DNA from: Bimastos eiseni
Lineage: Eukaryota > Annelida > Clitellata > Crassiclitellata > Lumbricidae
Reading direction: 5' to 3'
Assembly (NCBI GenBank): GCA_959347315.1
Contig: OY365810.1
Location: 15,990,500 to 16,054,499 of the forward strand
Length of the DNA: 64,000 bases
The stretch's first letter is position 1; each line of letters starts with the position of its first letter. The notes below the pieces were generated by a model that ran no database searches, was not told the origin of the DNA, and saw only the letters and a list, made by a program, of their open reading frames with translations. This document shows positions 20,911 to 33,899 of the stretch, piece after piece. The position numbers and the translations under genes were made by a program.

Positions 20911-23330
20911 TGTATATATATAAATAATAAATTTATATATTATGCGCATAGTTATGTATTATTTATTTATGTGTTCTGTCTGTATCGTATTGACTTCGGT
21001 TGTAGTTTACTTTCTTTTTTCGTGCTAGTAATCTTTATTTCAGGGTGATTTCCTTCATAATCCTTTGTTTTATAACTTCTTCTATTTGCTTTACTGCATT
21101 ATATTTTCTGCTGGTGATGGTATTCTAAATGGGATATTGTTGAGTATAACAATTGACTTTGAAGTGTGTGAAACAAAGGCTTCTGACTGAACAGTATTCA
21201 TTATAATGAGATGTTTGAAATTGTAGTACTGTGTCTGATGATTGGTGTCTTTTATCCACTTTCTCTGATCATCATAGTTTATTAGTCTCCTCTGTTCTCT
21301 GAGAAAATCCTGGAGTTTTCTTCTGCCTATGCCTAGGGTAGCTGCAGTTTATTAACTTATTATATGCAATTGACTTTTCTGCATAGTTGGCTAATCCGTA
21401 GAATGTTTTTATTCTAACATCTGTGCAAGCCATATTGGCATTTTTTCCAATACTAACCCTTCTTTTTGGTAGAATATGGAGTTCCACAGGGAGCTGTTTT
21501 ATTTTCATTTACATGTTTTAGAATATATTTGTGTTTTTGCTTTGCTCAGATTTAGATACGTAAAGTTATGACATCCTGTAACTTTCATAGCTCTAGCCAT
21601 TTCTGCAATAAGTTAGAGAAGATGAAGCAAGAATGCATACAACCACTTCATTTACTACATTCATGCATCGCTAGCTTAGCACTGCAAGCGCTTATCTTTT
21701 CTTAAAGGCATATCTGTAAAGTGCCTCTCAATGCCAGGCTATTCAGTGTGACGGGCCCATTTGATAATTGTACTCTGAACTGCCAGGGAAAGTTCATTCC
21801 ATAGTGAGGAACCCACTGCCTCATAAGCAACTTTGATTTGGTTCAGCAAAGATCTTACCATTATAATAGTAAGAATTATAATCAGAGTCTGATACACCAA
21901 GGGTATTGGCAGACAGCTGCTTTTGTTTAATTTTCAACCAGCTCTCATCAGAGGCTGGTTAAAGTCTAGTTATTCTGATACAGCATTGCTTGACATCATT
22001 GCTGGCATCACATAATTATGACATTTGATAGGTTAAATAGAGTAAAATTTTGAATGCTACTACTGTTGATCCTGCATAAACATGTGAAATCCTTCTAAAT
22101 TAAATCTTCATCAAGTTCCCAATTACAGAATGCTTGCAGAAGCTTTGTTTTTATTGTCCAGAACTCAAAACTATAGCAAATGTATCAGCATAATTATTTT
22201 TGAAGTTGTTTACATAGAACTATGATACACACTTTATGATAACAGATTCGTTGTTTTTGTTCGCTACCATCCAATATAAAGACTCTCTTAATGTTGCACT
22301 TTGATTCTTCTGCATGCATAGAAAGTTGGATGTCACAAATTGTACCTGTGGTTATCAGTGGGTTAAGACACAATTGTTTGCACTGGTGTTTTCAGACGAA
22401 TGTTGAAATGGACCAATGGTTACTTTTGATATAAGTGCCACTGGAAATGTGTCTCTTATATGTATTAGAAATTATTCTAGTGATGTCCATTTCACCACAC
22501 CTGGTTGCACTTTGTTCTCTTCTTTCGTTTTGAGATCATATATTATTGAACTGCTTCTAAATTGAAAATTAATTGAAATAATAGTTGTTTTAATTTTAGG
22601 CATTTTGTACCCATAGATGGTCTGCTTTTCTAGAATCATTTTGTTTTTGAAATTTGCTGCTGATTTTAGAATTTTTATGCCTTATTGGCTTTCTTTGTTA
22701 AGCTGATCCATCACTTTCTTGCAATACAATCTTTGTATATTTGTTGAGCAACTTTTGGTCAATGTGCATCCAAAATTTATTCTGATTTACCGACTTTTGA
22801 ATGGACTACAAATAATGACAGCAAATTGTTACTGTATTGAACTTCAGACTTTCTTGCCAGACTGTGGTATGGACTTTTCTGGTTACTTCCAGATGACAAA
22901 ACTTTCTGGTTTCTGACCCTTCTGAATGTGACTAGAAATATCCAGTAGATTTTGGAAACTGATTGCAGTTTCACTTAAGGTTTTGGAAAATTGATTATGT
23001 GCAGAAGTTGGTAGACTAGATTAGACTGAAAATTATGACACTTTCAGACGGAATATTTTCTGTTGATGACCATAGACTAAAGATCTTGTTATTCTTTATA
23101 TAAGGTTATTTTGTGTCTGTATATTTTTTATATTCAGTTAATTCTGCCTAGTTGAGACTATGGTTTAGATATATTTTCTGGATTTATGATGATGCATTAA
23201 TCATTTTTCTTTTAAGTTTCATTTGCTTATTTGTTAAGTGAATTTGTTCTTGAATGTTTTGTGATTTTGTTTATATAAGGTGTTGGATTGTTATTTTCCT
23301 TGTAACAGAATATTCTGGCATTGTTTTTAG
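20911..23330. other. Gene-poor stretch
   Basis: AT-rich DNA with short ORFs only. A SINE-like tail (GTTCATTCCATAGTGAGGAA then CCCACTGCCTC) lies at about 21,790-21,835. No other feature was recognised. Confidence 0.4.
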
Positions 23331-23348
23331 GATGATGATGGTTTGTGA
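23331..23348 (+). CDS. Possible alternative terminal exon, Asp-Asp-Asp-Gly-Leu-stop
   Basis: A good acceptor (TTGTTTTTAG) is followed in phase 0 by GAT GAT GAT GGT TTG TGA. Vertebrate ERC isoforms can end in a short acidic exon closing in a PDZ ligand. The acidic run and the matching phase are suggestive, but the PDZ ligand itself is not there. Speculative. Confidence 0.2.
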   Translation, partial: DDDGL

Positions 23349-23835
23349 TTCTTGGCTATGACTTTTATCTCGCAACACAACCGGTCCAAGCACTGGTGAG
23401 ATTAATCACTTCAAATTTATTCTATCAAATTTATTCCATTGTTTGCTACTATTCTTCTTGTACAGCGCACTTGATATCAAGCATCAATGACAAGTTTGAT
23501 TGGTGTCCCAGTTGTTTTTTGTACACACTTGTTGTTTAAGTGTTAAATAAGGATATTAGAGTATGCTGAAAATGCTGTTTGATGTGTGCATACTTGGCCA
23601 AAGACTCTAGGCATAAGAATTGGAGAAACTTGCTTGAATGAATGCACGTGCAGTGCGATTTTGATAATTTCGTTATCACTTGTTTGATCTGTCTGTGATT
23701 CAGTTTCCACTTTTCTTGTAATTTAGAAACGATTCTTCCTTGTGCCACTGCTTGGAAGAAGGTGCAGATGGTGAACTACAAAGAACTTAGATACTGTAGA
23801 CAATTGGTTTTAACTGGTTTGTAAAGCAGACGACG

Positions 23836-23935
23836 CATGAATTTATCCCACCTTCGTGAATCCATCGCTGCAGATGAGGAGAGCAGTGCAAGTCTTCAGC
23901 AAATGTTTCGGTCAGGAGATGTTGCTGGCACATCT
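23836..23935 (+). CDS. Possible exon with coding-like composition
   Basis: After an AAAGCAG acceptor, one frame from an ATG at 23,838 reads MNLSHLRESIAADEESSASL then QQMFRSGDVAGTSSS before running into a TCTG microsatellite. Composition looks coding, but the phase does not fit ERC exon 13 and no good donor follows. It could be an exon of another transcript or chance. Confidence 0.25.
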
Positions 23936-23980
23936 TCGTCTGTCTGTCTGTGTCTCTCTGTCTGTCTGTCTGTCTGTTTG
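23933..23980. repeat. TCTG/CTGT microsatellite
   Basis: GTCTGTCTGTCTGTGTCTCT-type tract. Confidence 0.85.
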
Positions 23981-23999
23981 AGCTGTGGAATGCTGTGGC

Positions 24000-26900
24000 T
24001 CAAAGGGCAAAATTGAAGCAGTACTGAGTTGGACTTTTGTTTGAATGATATTTATTTATGTTAATTATCTAGCTTTATTTGCTGTGCCGTAACCTTTTGA
24101 TGACCTGAGCTTTCACTGATAAGCAGCTTAACATTCACTGTATAGTCTGAGGCCTGTTTGGAACTGGAAAAACTTCTTGTTTGAGGACTTTAGCCCTGTT
24201 GAGGGTGTATTGTACTGGGTTTGCAAAAATGGAGATACTTCCTGGTATGTGTGTAACAGTCAGGAGTGATGTAATGCTGTGTCGCAGGGCATTCCTATGG
24301 AACCAATGTAAATGTGTTTTTGCTTTGAATTGTTTCTGGCATTCTATTATGGCTTTCCATTGCCCATTTGACATGGCCCAGTAGACTGTTTTTGCTTGTT
24401 GTAGCAGTTTAAGGTTTTTGGCTGAATCATGAGGCCCGTCTTCTGTTAGGCAGGTCAAACAGTTTGTGTTATGGGCATGACTAGCCCTATGGAGAGATTA
24501 TCCTGTCTCCTCACCCTCAGAGATTGGCTTATTGATGATTTTTGGTAGAGCTAATACTGATGCATGCAGTGCAAAGGATGATTATAATTGTACTTGGGCC
24601 CTCAGCCAGAAATGGAGAGTAGGTTGTCCAAAATCATTCAAGCTTTAGATGAAGGGAGGAATGGATTATACCGTATATCACATTTAACACGATTTAATCC
24701 TGTCCAAATTCATTTATGCCCATTCAAAATAATTTCCATGCAATGGATGGGTGGACGACGGGTGGCTGGCTGGCTAAGGGTTTGATTGTGCTGTTAATTA
24801 TGGTTGATACTTGAAATTGTACGGACTCTATCAAAGGCTTGAGTTGCATGTATTAGTACAATAACATGTGACTGAATACTATTGGGCAGACAAAATTGCT
24901 TATCATAGTGATATGATGGTGTTTTGGTTGTTGATCAGTACCAAATGCATGATGTGATCAGCGATTGATATGTCACAGATCGGGTGATCAACCGACTTCG
25001 ATCTGATTGTCACCAAAGAAGCTCCCACCTCAAGGACACAGTTGTTACTGTACGTTACATTAGCTTACGTCTCATTACATTGCTTTGCATTTTGAGCCGT
25101 CGATGGTTACCTGGAAACTTGGGTACCCATTGACAACTGGGCAGTAAAGTTCAGAACGGGTAAATGTGAAAATGCCCATAACAGCACTGCAGTCAGAATA
25201 CGCGGCAAGTATAATATGTACGCGATGAGAAGCTCATCTATACTCTGCAGCCATAATCAATAGTCATTGCTCTAACATTAGAGCACACACAAAGTGCTCA
25301 CCTTCCAAAACCATTGCATTACTAAATGTCACCCATCATCTGATGAGTGGGCAGCATGCCTTTGTATTTCTAATACGTGGTACTTCCTAATATTCAGCCA
25401 TGCAATGCACGGAGAAATTACTGGTGTGGTCTAAGGTTTCTCGCATTTTATCTTATGACGAGTCTCAGCACTAACACTAACCGACCCTCACAAGTCGTAG
25501 CCATTTTGGTGACGATGGACTCCCGTCAGAAATTTTTATGGTTACCCGGGTAGCATTTTAAAATATTTTAACAGTTGTGCTTGCCTTACATTACCTCATG
25601 TGTATACAGTTCAGAACTTTGATGGAAAATGTGACCAATTATATATAGCGCACTGTGCCAAATTAGACAGCAGTGAATTGCATTATAATCCTGTCTCAGG
25701 AAGTGATCCCTGTGTCTTTTTCCGGTTTAATGTAAACCATTGATAAAATACTCATCTTTGTTGAATTTTAATTGTTTCTAATTGTGTGAATGGAAAATAT
25801 CTGTTTTATTGTGAAACTGTGTCTGACTTTATTGGTTTCTGACTGAGACACAAAAGACTTATGTTAAACCCGTCCTCAGAAGACATAGTTCGTCTTTGTC
25901 TTCCAGACCCATCACCCTGACCATTTGCTGTCCAATCTTTTACTGAATAAAAATATGCTTCCACTGTTTGCCTCTGTATCATCTTACTTCAGACCTCTCC
26001 CCATCCACCTCCTCCTTCTGATACTCTACACTTTGTGCATTGTGTCTCAACACTGTTTCTGCTAACTCTGCTTTCAGTTCTTCCACTTGGAGACGATTTG
26101 CTTGCAGACCATTTTTACCATGCCATTCTTGTTGTTCTGTTATGTCTTGACATACTTTGTTTGGACATCAGAAGGTTGGTTTCTGAAATCTTACGTGTTC
26201 CTTTGCGGTTTTCTTATGGGTCGGCCATTTGCATCTCTGTCCATCTGACTCTAGTTCTGTTGCTTTGCTGTTGTCTGACCCGGTTCATATTCTTTCTCCG
26301 TTGCAACACAATTGTTGTGTAATTACTTTGGAGTAATCTATACAAGTGCAATGAGAATGTAAAGATGTGCAGTTGCACTGTCCAAAAGGTAATTTGAGAG
26401 GATTTGGTAAGGAGTCTAATTGTTAAGTTGAGAAAAACAAGATAATAAGTAACAGCTTAACAGTAAAAATTAAAAAATTTTGAAGTTAAGAAAGTAAATG
26501 GCATAATGTTTGATAATGTTATCTAGATTTATGTTATTTGCAGTTTTGTTTGAAAATGTTTACAATTGATAATTATGGTAATTGAAAATGAGAAATTTTC
26601 TTGTACACGTTCTGTGTTTTGGTGCTTGAAAATATTTTTATTCCAAACATGAACCAAAGGTGACACATATGTGATGGAGAAGATCATTGTCAGTGCCTCT
26701 TTGCCTCCTGTGGGAATGACTTGCAAATCTAAATGCTATAATGTCTGTTCTCAGGAAAGACAGACTATTTTTGGCCTTGTAATAAGATGTCAACGCTAGT
26801 TCTTTCTCTGTCTTAGTTACATTGAACTATGCAGAAAGTAGATTTCTTCTTCAATGCTACAATGCAATGTTAAGTTTTAGGATCATTAGTTAACAATTAA

Positions 26901-29290
26901 TAGGCTGATTGAATTACTGACTGACGAAAGAAACAGACTGTACTACGTGTTGTGTCTGCATTGTGCCATTCTAGTTAACTAGGGCTGTGTCTCATTGAAC
27001 TGGCTCCCTTTAAAATGGCACATTAGTTCAGACAAGTGTATACAGTATACACAGCAGTTGAAGACCATTTGTATGATCGTGGTTTCATCGTTTGGTTGGA
27101 AGCACCTCTTTTGAGTCTCTCTTTTGAGTATCTCTTCAAGTGGTGCTATAAAAATTCACAATTACCTGTACTATAACTGTTATGTGTAGGTACGATGTTA
27201 TAGGCATGTATCGCCTCCTGGGGTTATCTCTCAATTGCTTCTGAGGTGCCTGGTTGAGTAGCATTGCATGGTTTGATTATGTGCAAATACAGCCCTAAAG
27301 AACTGCTGCAACGTTTGAAGATTTTGGGTATTTTTTTTACCTTAGCCACTGTATAATCACACTTTGATGTTACAAATATGTTTCATTTGCTCTATTTATG
27401 CCTGTTTTTGCATCAGTGGTGAGAACAATCAAAAGCGTTGGCCACCTCTGCAACCTAATTATTTCAGAGTAGTACAGTGTGCAAATGCATTTCATATGTC
27501 TTACAGTTTATTTATATAGTTGTAACTGTAATGTCATATTGTAATGTTACTCTGTGTGTTTTTGTCCCATTTTTACTGACATTGTTGTAGTTGATGGCTG
27601 ATGTTTAAGTCCACTGGTACGAGCTGTGCTGATTTTTTCATCTTTGATATCTGCTGGTCTTCTTTCTTTCTCTGTCGTCAGGGTTTGTGAAATGCTTATA
27701 TGATCTATCTGACTAAAGTTGAGTGATGCTCAGCAGCATTTTTTGGACAGTCGAGGTAAAAGATGAAAAATAACAGAAATAGGCTTAGATTAAACAAAAC
27801 TCTTAAGATAACAAAACAACAAATATGTACTGTGAAATGTTTGATGCTAAAAAAGCTGGCAGATTAGCTGAGGTCCAACGGTAGAGATTTACATTCAGAT
27901 TATTTTCTGCAAGTTGCAGTCAACTGATTGGCATCCCAGATTTAAGGACAATGCCTCTGTCATTTTATAGCTTTTGTAGGGAAGTTGACCTGATAAACTA
28001 TCAGTAAGCCAAACTATCAGTAAGTGACATACATGTTATCTGCACACAAGCCAAGGTCTTTCTAGTGTTTGGTTGGAACTCACAAAATTACTACGGTAAA
28101 TGCCTAAATGTCATTTGGTAATCTGTTGAGCAACAAAAAACATTGGTTTGGTTTTCATCAGAGTATTACTGTAATGAAATAACGTATTATCATAAAATAA
28201 ATGTGATATAAAACTTGGCCAATGTAACCATGTTTTCATAGCTGACATGTATCTGCCTCTTGATTCATTGACGTAATTGTAAGAATTGTATTTATAAGCT
28301 TAAAGAATTATCCAGAAATGTAAATATTAGATTAGGTAAAACTGAAACTCCAACAAGTGCCTTAGCTTCCTTCATCTTACATGTCAAGCTTAAGTGTTTG
28401 TTGAAATAGATTCAGTTAGTTTTTGTGTAGTTTGTGTTTGTTTCATGGAGAACTAGTGCTAGAGGGTATCAGATTGCAAAGGTTTTTCTATGTCTCTTAT
28501 GGTCTTCTGGGTTGGACATTTTGACCCTTCTTCTTGCACAATTGGAAAGAAATTCTATCAGACATTAGATGCCTAACCTTTGAATCTGGTACTTCTCTGT
28601 TTCAAATTCGTTGCAGTCAGAGTTGGTCGTGAAATGATTCTTTAGACTTACGACGTTAGACTTAACCTGGAAATTTTTTTGGTGTTGCGATCTCCAACTC
28701 TTTTGCGCATGTGAAGTCTTTAAGCCTATATTTTCGCAGTGATCATGTTGACTTGTTAAACTTTTCGTATAGGTTAGTAAAATAATGTAATGTAGATACT
28801 TGTAATGTGATCATCACAATCACTGTGAATTGCATACTGTTGGAGATGTGCAACGTTATCCAGATTTTACTGTTTTTATTGAGTCCGTCTTGCGCTGCGC
28901 TATGTTTTTGAGATCCTATGTTAGATATTAATTACTAATCAGTCTTTGAGCAGCATTTTGTTGTCTAGGTCATTTATCTATTAGGACGTCTGACTAGGCC
29001 ACATCTGGATTTTTATCTCTTTTAAATATTTGTGATGTTATATGCCCTTGTAAACAACCAGAATTAAATTCATTCAAAACTTAACTTGTTCTAGTTAATA
29101 AGTTTGTGGAGGGAGTTTTTATGTTAAATTCAGAAATAATTTTGGCAAAACTTTCAGTATGTCAAAATCTTGACTACAAGCTCTTGTCTGTCTGTCTGCA
29201 GTCTTTTCATGCCCAAAGTGGATATTCACGTGGTTGGTGTATTTAGTTTCAACAGTACAAACAAAGCTTCAAATAACAGCTTCAATCCCA
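24000..29290. other. Gene-poor intergenic stretch
   Basis: AT-rich DNA with no recognisable protein, RNA gene or intact transposon. A SINE-like core (CTCTTCAAGTGGTGCTATAA) lies at about 27,095-27,150. Open frames at 24,135-24,458 (-) and 26,035-26,322 (+) show no family signature. Confidence 0.4.
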
Positions 29291-29299
29291 TTTTCTGTT

Positions 29300-29410
29300 T
29301 TGAAAAAAAAAACAAAAATCGGATTATTTTATTTACAAAACAATAATCAACCTGACTAAGAACATGTTTTGAAAACGAAAATCGGACTATTGTTATTTAC
29401 AAAACGACAA
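29300..29410. repeat. Two-copy direct repeat
   Basis: TGTTTTGAAAA...AAATCGGA(T/C)TATT...TTATTTACAAAACRA occurs twice, at about 29,298 and 29,367. Confidence 0.6.
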
Positions 29411-29944
29411 TGGACGTAACTAAAAGCACAAACACTTACTATTAGTACTCCTTAGTTACTTCTTCACAGTGTAAGCTGAAGCAAAGCAAAAAAATGCATT
29501 AAAAATTGTGCAAACTGCAAAACTAAAACTTAATATCAAGAGAATAAGACTTTCTTTAAATATTTGAAACTGGGACTCTGTACAATTCAACTTATAAAAC
29601 TCTGTATTGGACTTAGCAGGAAATTGACTATCAGTTCATCCCTACTGGTGAGCCACGCCTTGCATATGTGGGCCATTTATCACTGGCCTCTTGAAGGGGC
29701 TAGCAGATAGAAGTTGCAATATCCACACCAGTTATCCAGAAATGGTAGGGAGTCCTAGATGTCGATACGTGAAAAGTAATGGTCTAAATTACGTCATATT
29801 TGCAGATGTCCTTTATGGATTTTTTGGAGTTTAATTTACCCAAAAAATTTCATTGCAGAGAAATGCACTTGTTGAGAACTTAATGCTTTTTGGTGTCATG
29901 GCCATATAAATTATCATTAAGTCAAAATATGGCTTGTTAAATCT

Positions 29945-30280
29945 TTTACCAGTGCTGTATGCAAGACTTAAACTTCAAGACCAAGACGAGACCGAGACAG
30001 TGAGGGACCGAGACACTAGGCTCAAGACAGTACAAGACAATAAAAGACAAGTGATCCTATATAAAATGCTGTATAATACTAATGTATCAGTTTTCGGGAA
30101 TGAGGTTCATTTATAATTTCAATTTGAAACTTATAATGTATAAGGTACAAATTCCTGAGAATAGTTTTTATATTGCCGCAAGATTTTAAGACAGTTAACG
30201 CGAAACTTTTCGAGATCTCTTGTTCGAGACAGAACAAGCCTTTCACTTCAAGACAGTCTCTAGACCATACAACTCTTGTC
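29945..30280. repeat. CAGTGCTGTATGCAAGAC dispersed repeat
   Basis: Partner of 3,129-3,245. The CAAGAC/CGAGAC word is repeated many times (29,965-30,045) and inverted near 30,225-30,290. Likely a decayed MITE of unknown boundaries. Confidence 0.45.
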
Positions 30281-30374
30281 TTTTACATCTATAGACTGAT
30301 CAGCATACAATAAGTATACTATAATGTATCTATAGTCAGAATTGGGGATGCCAAAGGAACAGAGCTGTTGGCCC

Positions 30375-30575
30375 CAGGGCTGTACCGAGGACGGGATCAG
30401 AGAGGCCTAAGGTCAGACCCAGGGCACAAATGTGGAAAGAGTGCAAATTTCAGGATGGAATAACTTATTATTCTATAAAATGCACTATTTTCAAAATGTC
30501 GGGGCACCAAATTGATGCTATGCACAGGGCGTAAATAGCTAGGCACAGGGCGCAATTATAGCTCAGTATGGCCCT
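30375..30575. mobile_element. Short MITE with CAGGGC ends
   Basis: A 201-bp element with ends CAGGGCTGTACCGAG and CTCAGTATGGCCCTG, inverted with three mismatches. An internal GCACAGGGCGYAA word is repeated near the right end. No target-site duplication is visible, so the insertion is old or the boundaries are imperfect. Confidence 0.5.
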
Positions 30576-31160
30576 GATATTCATGCTTCACATGTACTAA
30601 ATTAATTATACCACGCATTACCACATTCTATGTTGGCCAAGATTCTTAACAAACATCTGCACAGGTTAGATGAAATTGTGTGTTTATCGAACTCTAGGTG
30701 ATAAAAATTTTGAAACTAGTCGAGTTCATCTAAAGCAAAAATTTGAACATTTCAATTGGATTATTTGTTTCACACAGCAACTGCTTGGTGCCAGCATAAT
30801 TTAAAACACAACTTCATAATATTCAGGACTATGAATTGCTGATTGGGATGTTTCAAAAACTTCTGCAGTTAGCACCTTCACATCCAGGAAACTAGTAAAC
30901 GCAAGGCACAAATGTCTTGTACATATTCTCTTGTTTGTAACATTTAACACTAATTATAAAATTAGAATACTTTAGAAGTTACATTGCATCATATTACTAC
31001 TGACAACTGTACATGATGTTCATGGAAATTAAAACATTATTCCTACAGAAAACTAATAGTGATCCATGTTTTTTAAATAGACCATGAATTATTTAGCAAA
31101 TCAAGGACTGCTCGAGTCAGCAATATGCACATAATAATTACAATATATCGTAGAAAAACA

Positions 31161-31524
31161 TCATTTCTTCTTCTTCGAATTTCCATCAGTGCTGTGTTCC
31201 TTTCTATCCACCACAGACTGAGCAGATGATAGGTTGATGTATGACTCGACAGTGCAGATGAACGGAATGACGACCCAGAACGCATTGAGGAAGACGAAGT
31301 AGAACCAGAAGTATAGTGGATGCCAGAGTGGCCCATGCCTAAAGCCTTCCTTAGCTGCAGTTGCATAGTAGAGCACATCCCCATAGAGCTGGAACAGACT
31401 GAGGATGAGCTGAACCACATAGCGATATGGTTTGTTGGAAAGAAAAGCATATGTGGCGAGGAAAGCCAACGGACCATCGACAAATGCAGTGATGCCTTCC
31501 ATGCAGACAGTGAAACTGTCGCCA
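31161..31524 (-). CDS. EBP: EBP exon 3
   Basis: Acceptor TTGTTTAG. Begins GDSFTVCMEGITAFVDGPLA and ends with the lysine-rich tail and TGA at 31,161-31,163. An overlapping 161-aa frame is a shadow. Confidence 0.95.
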
Positions 31525-33686
31525 CTAAACAACAAGTAATAACTAAGTAATAACTCATTTTTTTATTTTAAAAGCTCTCAGCCTGCTTCAGACAAGCGTC
31601 TAACAATGCACTTGTCGTGCTTTGATTACAAGGTGTTCCATATAGGACTGTTACAAGCTTCGCAATTACGAATGCCCACATCAGCTTAGGAAATTCCCAT
31701 GGATTCATGGGTGTATGAAATTTTTAAACTTGGGGAACCTATTCTCTGCTTTCAGAGCACATATGGGTTGCATCAACTATGGCTTTGTTGATGCATGTGC
31801 ATGCCAGAATAGTCAATTGCAATATGCTATTGTTGAAACTTTCTACAAAATCAATTGCAGTCTTTGCCAACAGTTTACAGTAGTCAGAATAGATCTACAT
31901 CCAAAAGCGTAACTTTCCACTGACATCTATGGCAACATTATAGTTTTCACAGAACTACTTTAACTCACTGAAACTGCTGTCCAACCGTTTGGCACTGCAG
32001 GCCACCAAATAAATAATTCTTAAAGCCACAAGCCACACCAGCAAACTCATATGCAATGAAAAAAATTTATTGAAAATTATTAACTGTATTGACATTTGTG
32101 AGGTAAGGGGTCAAAACCCCCCGTTTATTGAGATAAAGGCTGAGAAGATAGGTGAGAGGGGTCAAACACACAGAAAATCGTTTTATGGTATATTGTTACA
32201 GATAAATAAGTCTTTTTTCATTATCCGAAATTTAAAAAATGTTGAATTCAAATATTTAGTTGGAGATTACATATGCCAATCTGCCTTAATTTGCAAAGTA
32301 GCAAACAGATTTTGATGCCGCGCACTTCATTTCATACAGAATATAACCCTTTATTGTCCAGTAAGAGTTGCAGAGTAAAAAAGTAATGGCTGCTCAGATC
32401 TTTGATGACATGAATATTCTGAAACTTTTACTTCGATTTTCTCAGTTGTTAAAATTATACTAATTAATGAAAGACTCAAACAAGTATAACCTAAGTTAGA
32501 TAAAAGCTATTTCGATCCTATAAAAAGTATTTTGAAGCAGATACATTGTAGAATATGATTTAATAAAAAGTCGAAAACGACAAGTGATGGTTTTTCACCC
32601 CTCTCCTCACATTTTATTATGAAATAACCATAATGAATAATCGCACGTATGTAAGTGTTCACATTTATTATTTATTACAGCAACTGATAAGCCAAGTTAT
32701 AAACAAATAGCTATGCAGGTAGGCCAGTGATTATGTATTTTACTTTGATTTTACAAAAATTACACAGTTTTTTGAGGTCGATTAAATTATGTCCAAAGGC
32801 TGCATGTTGGACAGCACTGCACTAAAAGCGCACGCACACACATACATACACACACACACAGCAAATCCCTCAGTCAGTGTTTGGCAACAGATGAATCAAC
32901 CTTGGTTCTAAGGACTAGTGTATTGAACGTCAATGATGAATTTAAAAGCATTCACTGTCATTTAGAAAATGAGAACAGAAAGCGTACTAAGAAATATTGT
33001 GCTCTACAGTTTGCAGCAGTCAATATTTAGAGCATGTATCCAAACAAAGTTATAGAAGCAGTTGGTTGCAGCTGAATATGAAATGCAGCATCATGAAAAT
33101 GAGCAACATAAAGATGTTAAATCTTATACATACCTCATGTATCTGCTGTCACCTTGGCCATATTCTTTCCCTAAAATAGTTTACATATAACAGTAGAATT
33201 ACATCAATGTAATTTATTTAGACTTACACTTTTATGAATGGATAGACCAACTGGATGTCGAAGATGGTTTCATGTTAACTCTGAATTTATGCTTTATAGA
33301 TATCCATTGATATCAATCCCTGTCACATATATAAATTACAGTCCTCAAAAGCAACATGACAACAGCAGCAGAGGAACATTATACTAACAGCATTGCGCCA
33401 GGAACGTAGATTCTTGTGGAATCGTTCGATGGTAGACTGCAAAGTATCCTTCGAGGATCAAGTGAATGAGTCCACACATGAAGAACCAGATGATCTTAAA
33501 TTTGCAGACGATCCTTCCATTTAGATGTCTCCGAGAGCCCATAACAAACCATAACCCAACCAAACACACAGTCAACGAACCAAAAAACGTTCCCAACAGC
33601 TCAAAAACGCCTTTATCATTCGGTACATAGTGTGGCAGTTGTAAATCACGAGGGTAAAACGGATGCGCTGCTGCTTCGCTCTTCAT
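31161..33686 (-). CDS. EBP: 3-beta-hydroxysteroid delta8,delta7-isomerase (emopamil-binding protein), 3 exons
   Basis: Exons on the - strand: 33686-33389, 33170-33134 and 31524-31161; 699 nt, 232 residues plus TGA, close to the human length of 230. It is an ER membrane enzyme that shifts the sterol B-ring double bond from C8-C9 to C7-C8 in late cholesterol synthesis. Family signatures: HPFYPRDL and YVPND at the N-terminus; IHLILEG with H75 and E79; CMEGIT with E121; YFWFYFVFLNAFWVVIP with the conserved Asn and Trp of the active site; IYGDVLY-like LYGDVLYYAT. Four to five membrane helices are apparent. The C-terminus ends in KKKK, a dilysine-type ER retrieval signal. All introns are GT/AG and the phases join (1, then 2). 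The start is the first ATG in frame and precedes the conserved N-terminus. Confidence 0.95.
31525..33133. other. EBP intron 2
   Basis: Non-coding, AT-rich. Contains a CACA/CATACATA microsatellite at about 32,826-32,862. Nothing else recognised. Confidence 0.6.
33134..33170 (-). CDS. EBP: EBP exon 2, 37-nt micro-exon
   Basis: Acceptor ATTTTAG, donor GTATGT. It supplies residues WKEYGQGDSRYMS (first and last codons split), which correspond to the WKEYSKGDSRY-like loop of animal EBP. Too short for ORF finders; recognised by phase and by family match. Confidence 0.9.
33389..33686 (-). CDS. EBP: EBP exon 1
   Basis: Starts at ATG 33,686-33,684. 99 codons plus one base, donor GTTAGT. Carries the first two membrane helices and the catalytic His/Glu pair. 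Confidence 0.95.
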
Positions 33687-33806
33687 GGTTGCAAAAAATT
33701 ATTTATTAAACAAATAAAAGCATACTTCTTAACCAAACAAAAGGCTCAAATTGTGTAACGGTTCATTCGTCCAGGGCGATGATATCGCATGATAAGGCAG
33801 AAGTGC

Positions 33807-33886
33807 TATTTATAACCTCATTGGACAGGAGCGTGAATATTAATTAATATTAATATTCATGAGCTGTGGCGCCATGGTGCGGTGAT
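33807..33886 (-). promoter_or_regulatory. EBP promoter: TATA box, CCAAT box and near-consensus sterol regulatory element
   Basis: On the - strand, TATAAATA lies at 33,814-33,807 and CCAAT at 33,824-33,820. ATCACCGCAC at 33,886-33,877 is one mismatch from the LDL-receptor SRE-1 ATCACCCCAC. The TATA box is about 120 bp upstream of the ATG, so a transcription start near 33,775 would give a leader of about 90 nt. SREBP with the CCAAT-binding factor NF-Y is the known control logic for vertebrate cholesterol genes. The spacing here (CCAAT only 6 bp from TATA) is atypical. Confidence 0.5.
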
Positions 33887-33899
33887 GCTAACTGCAACA

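Noticed and set aside
24135..24458. 107-codon ORF on the - strand
   Set aside because: No motif, no splice context, and the opposite strand is also partly open; coding status cannot be supported.
31073..31558. 161-aa ORF on the - strand
   Set aside because: Overlaps EBP exon 3 in another frame; low-complexity serine-rich translation without family features.
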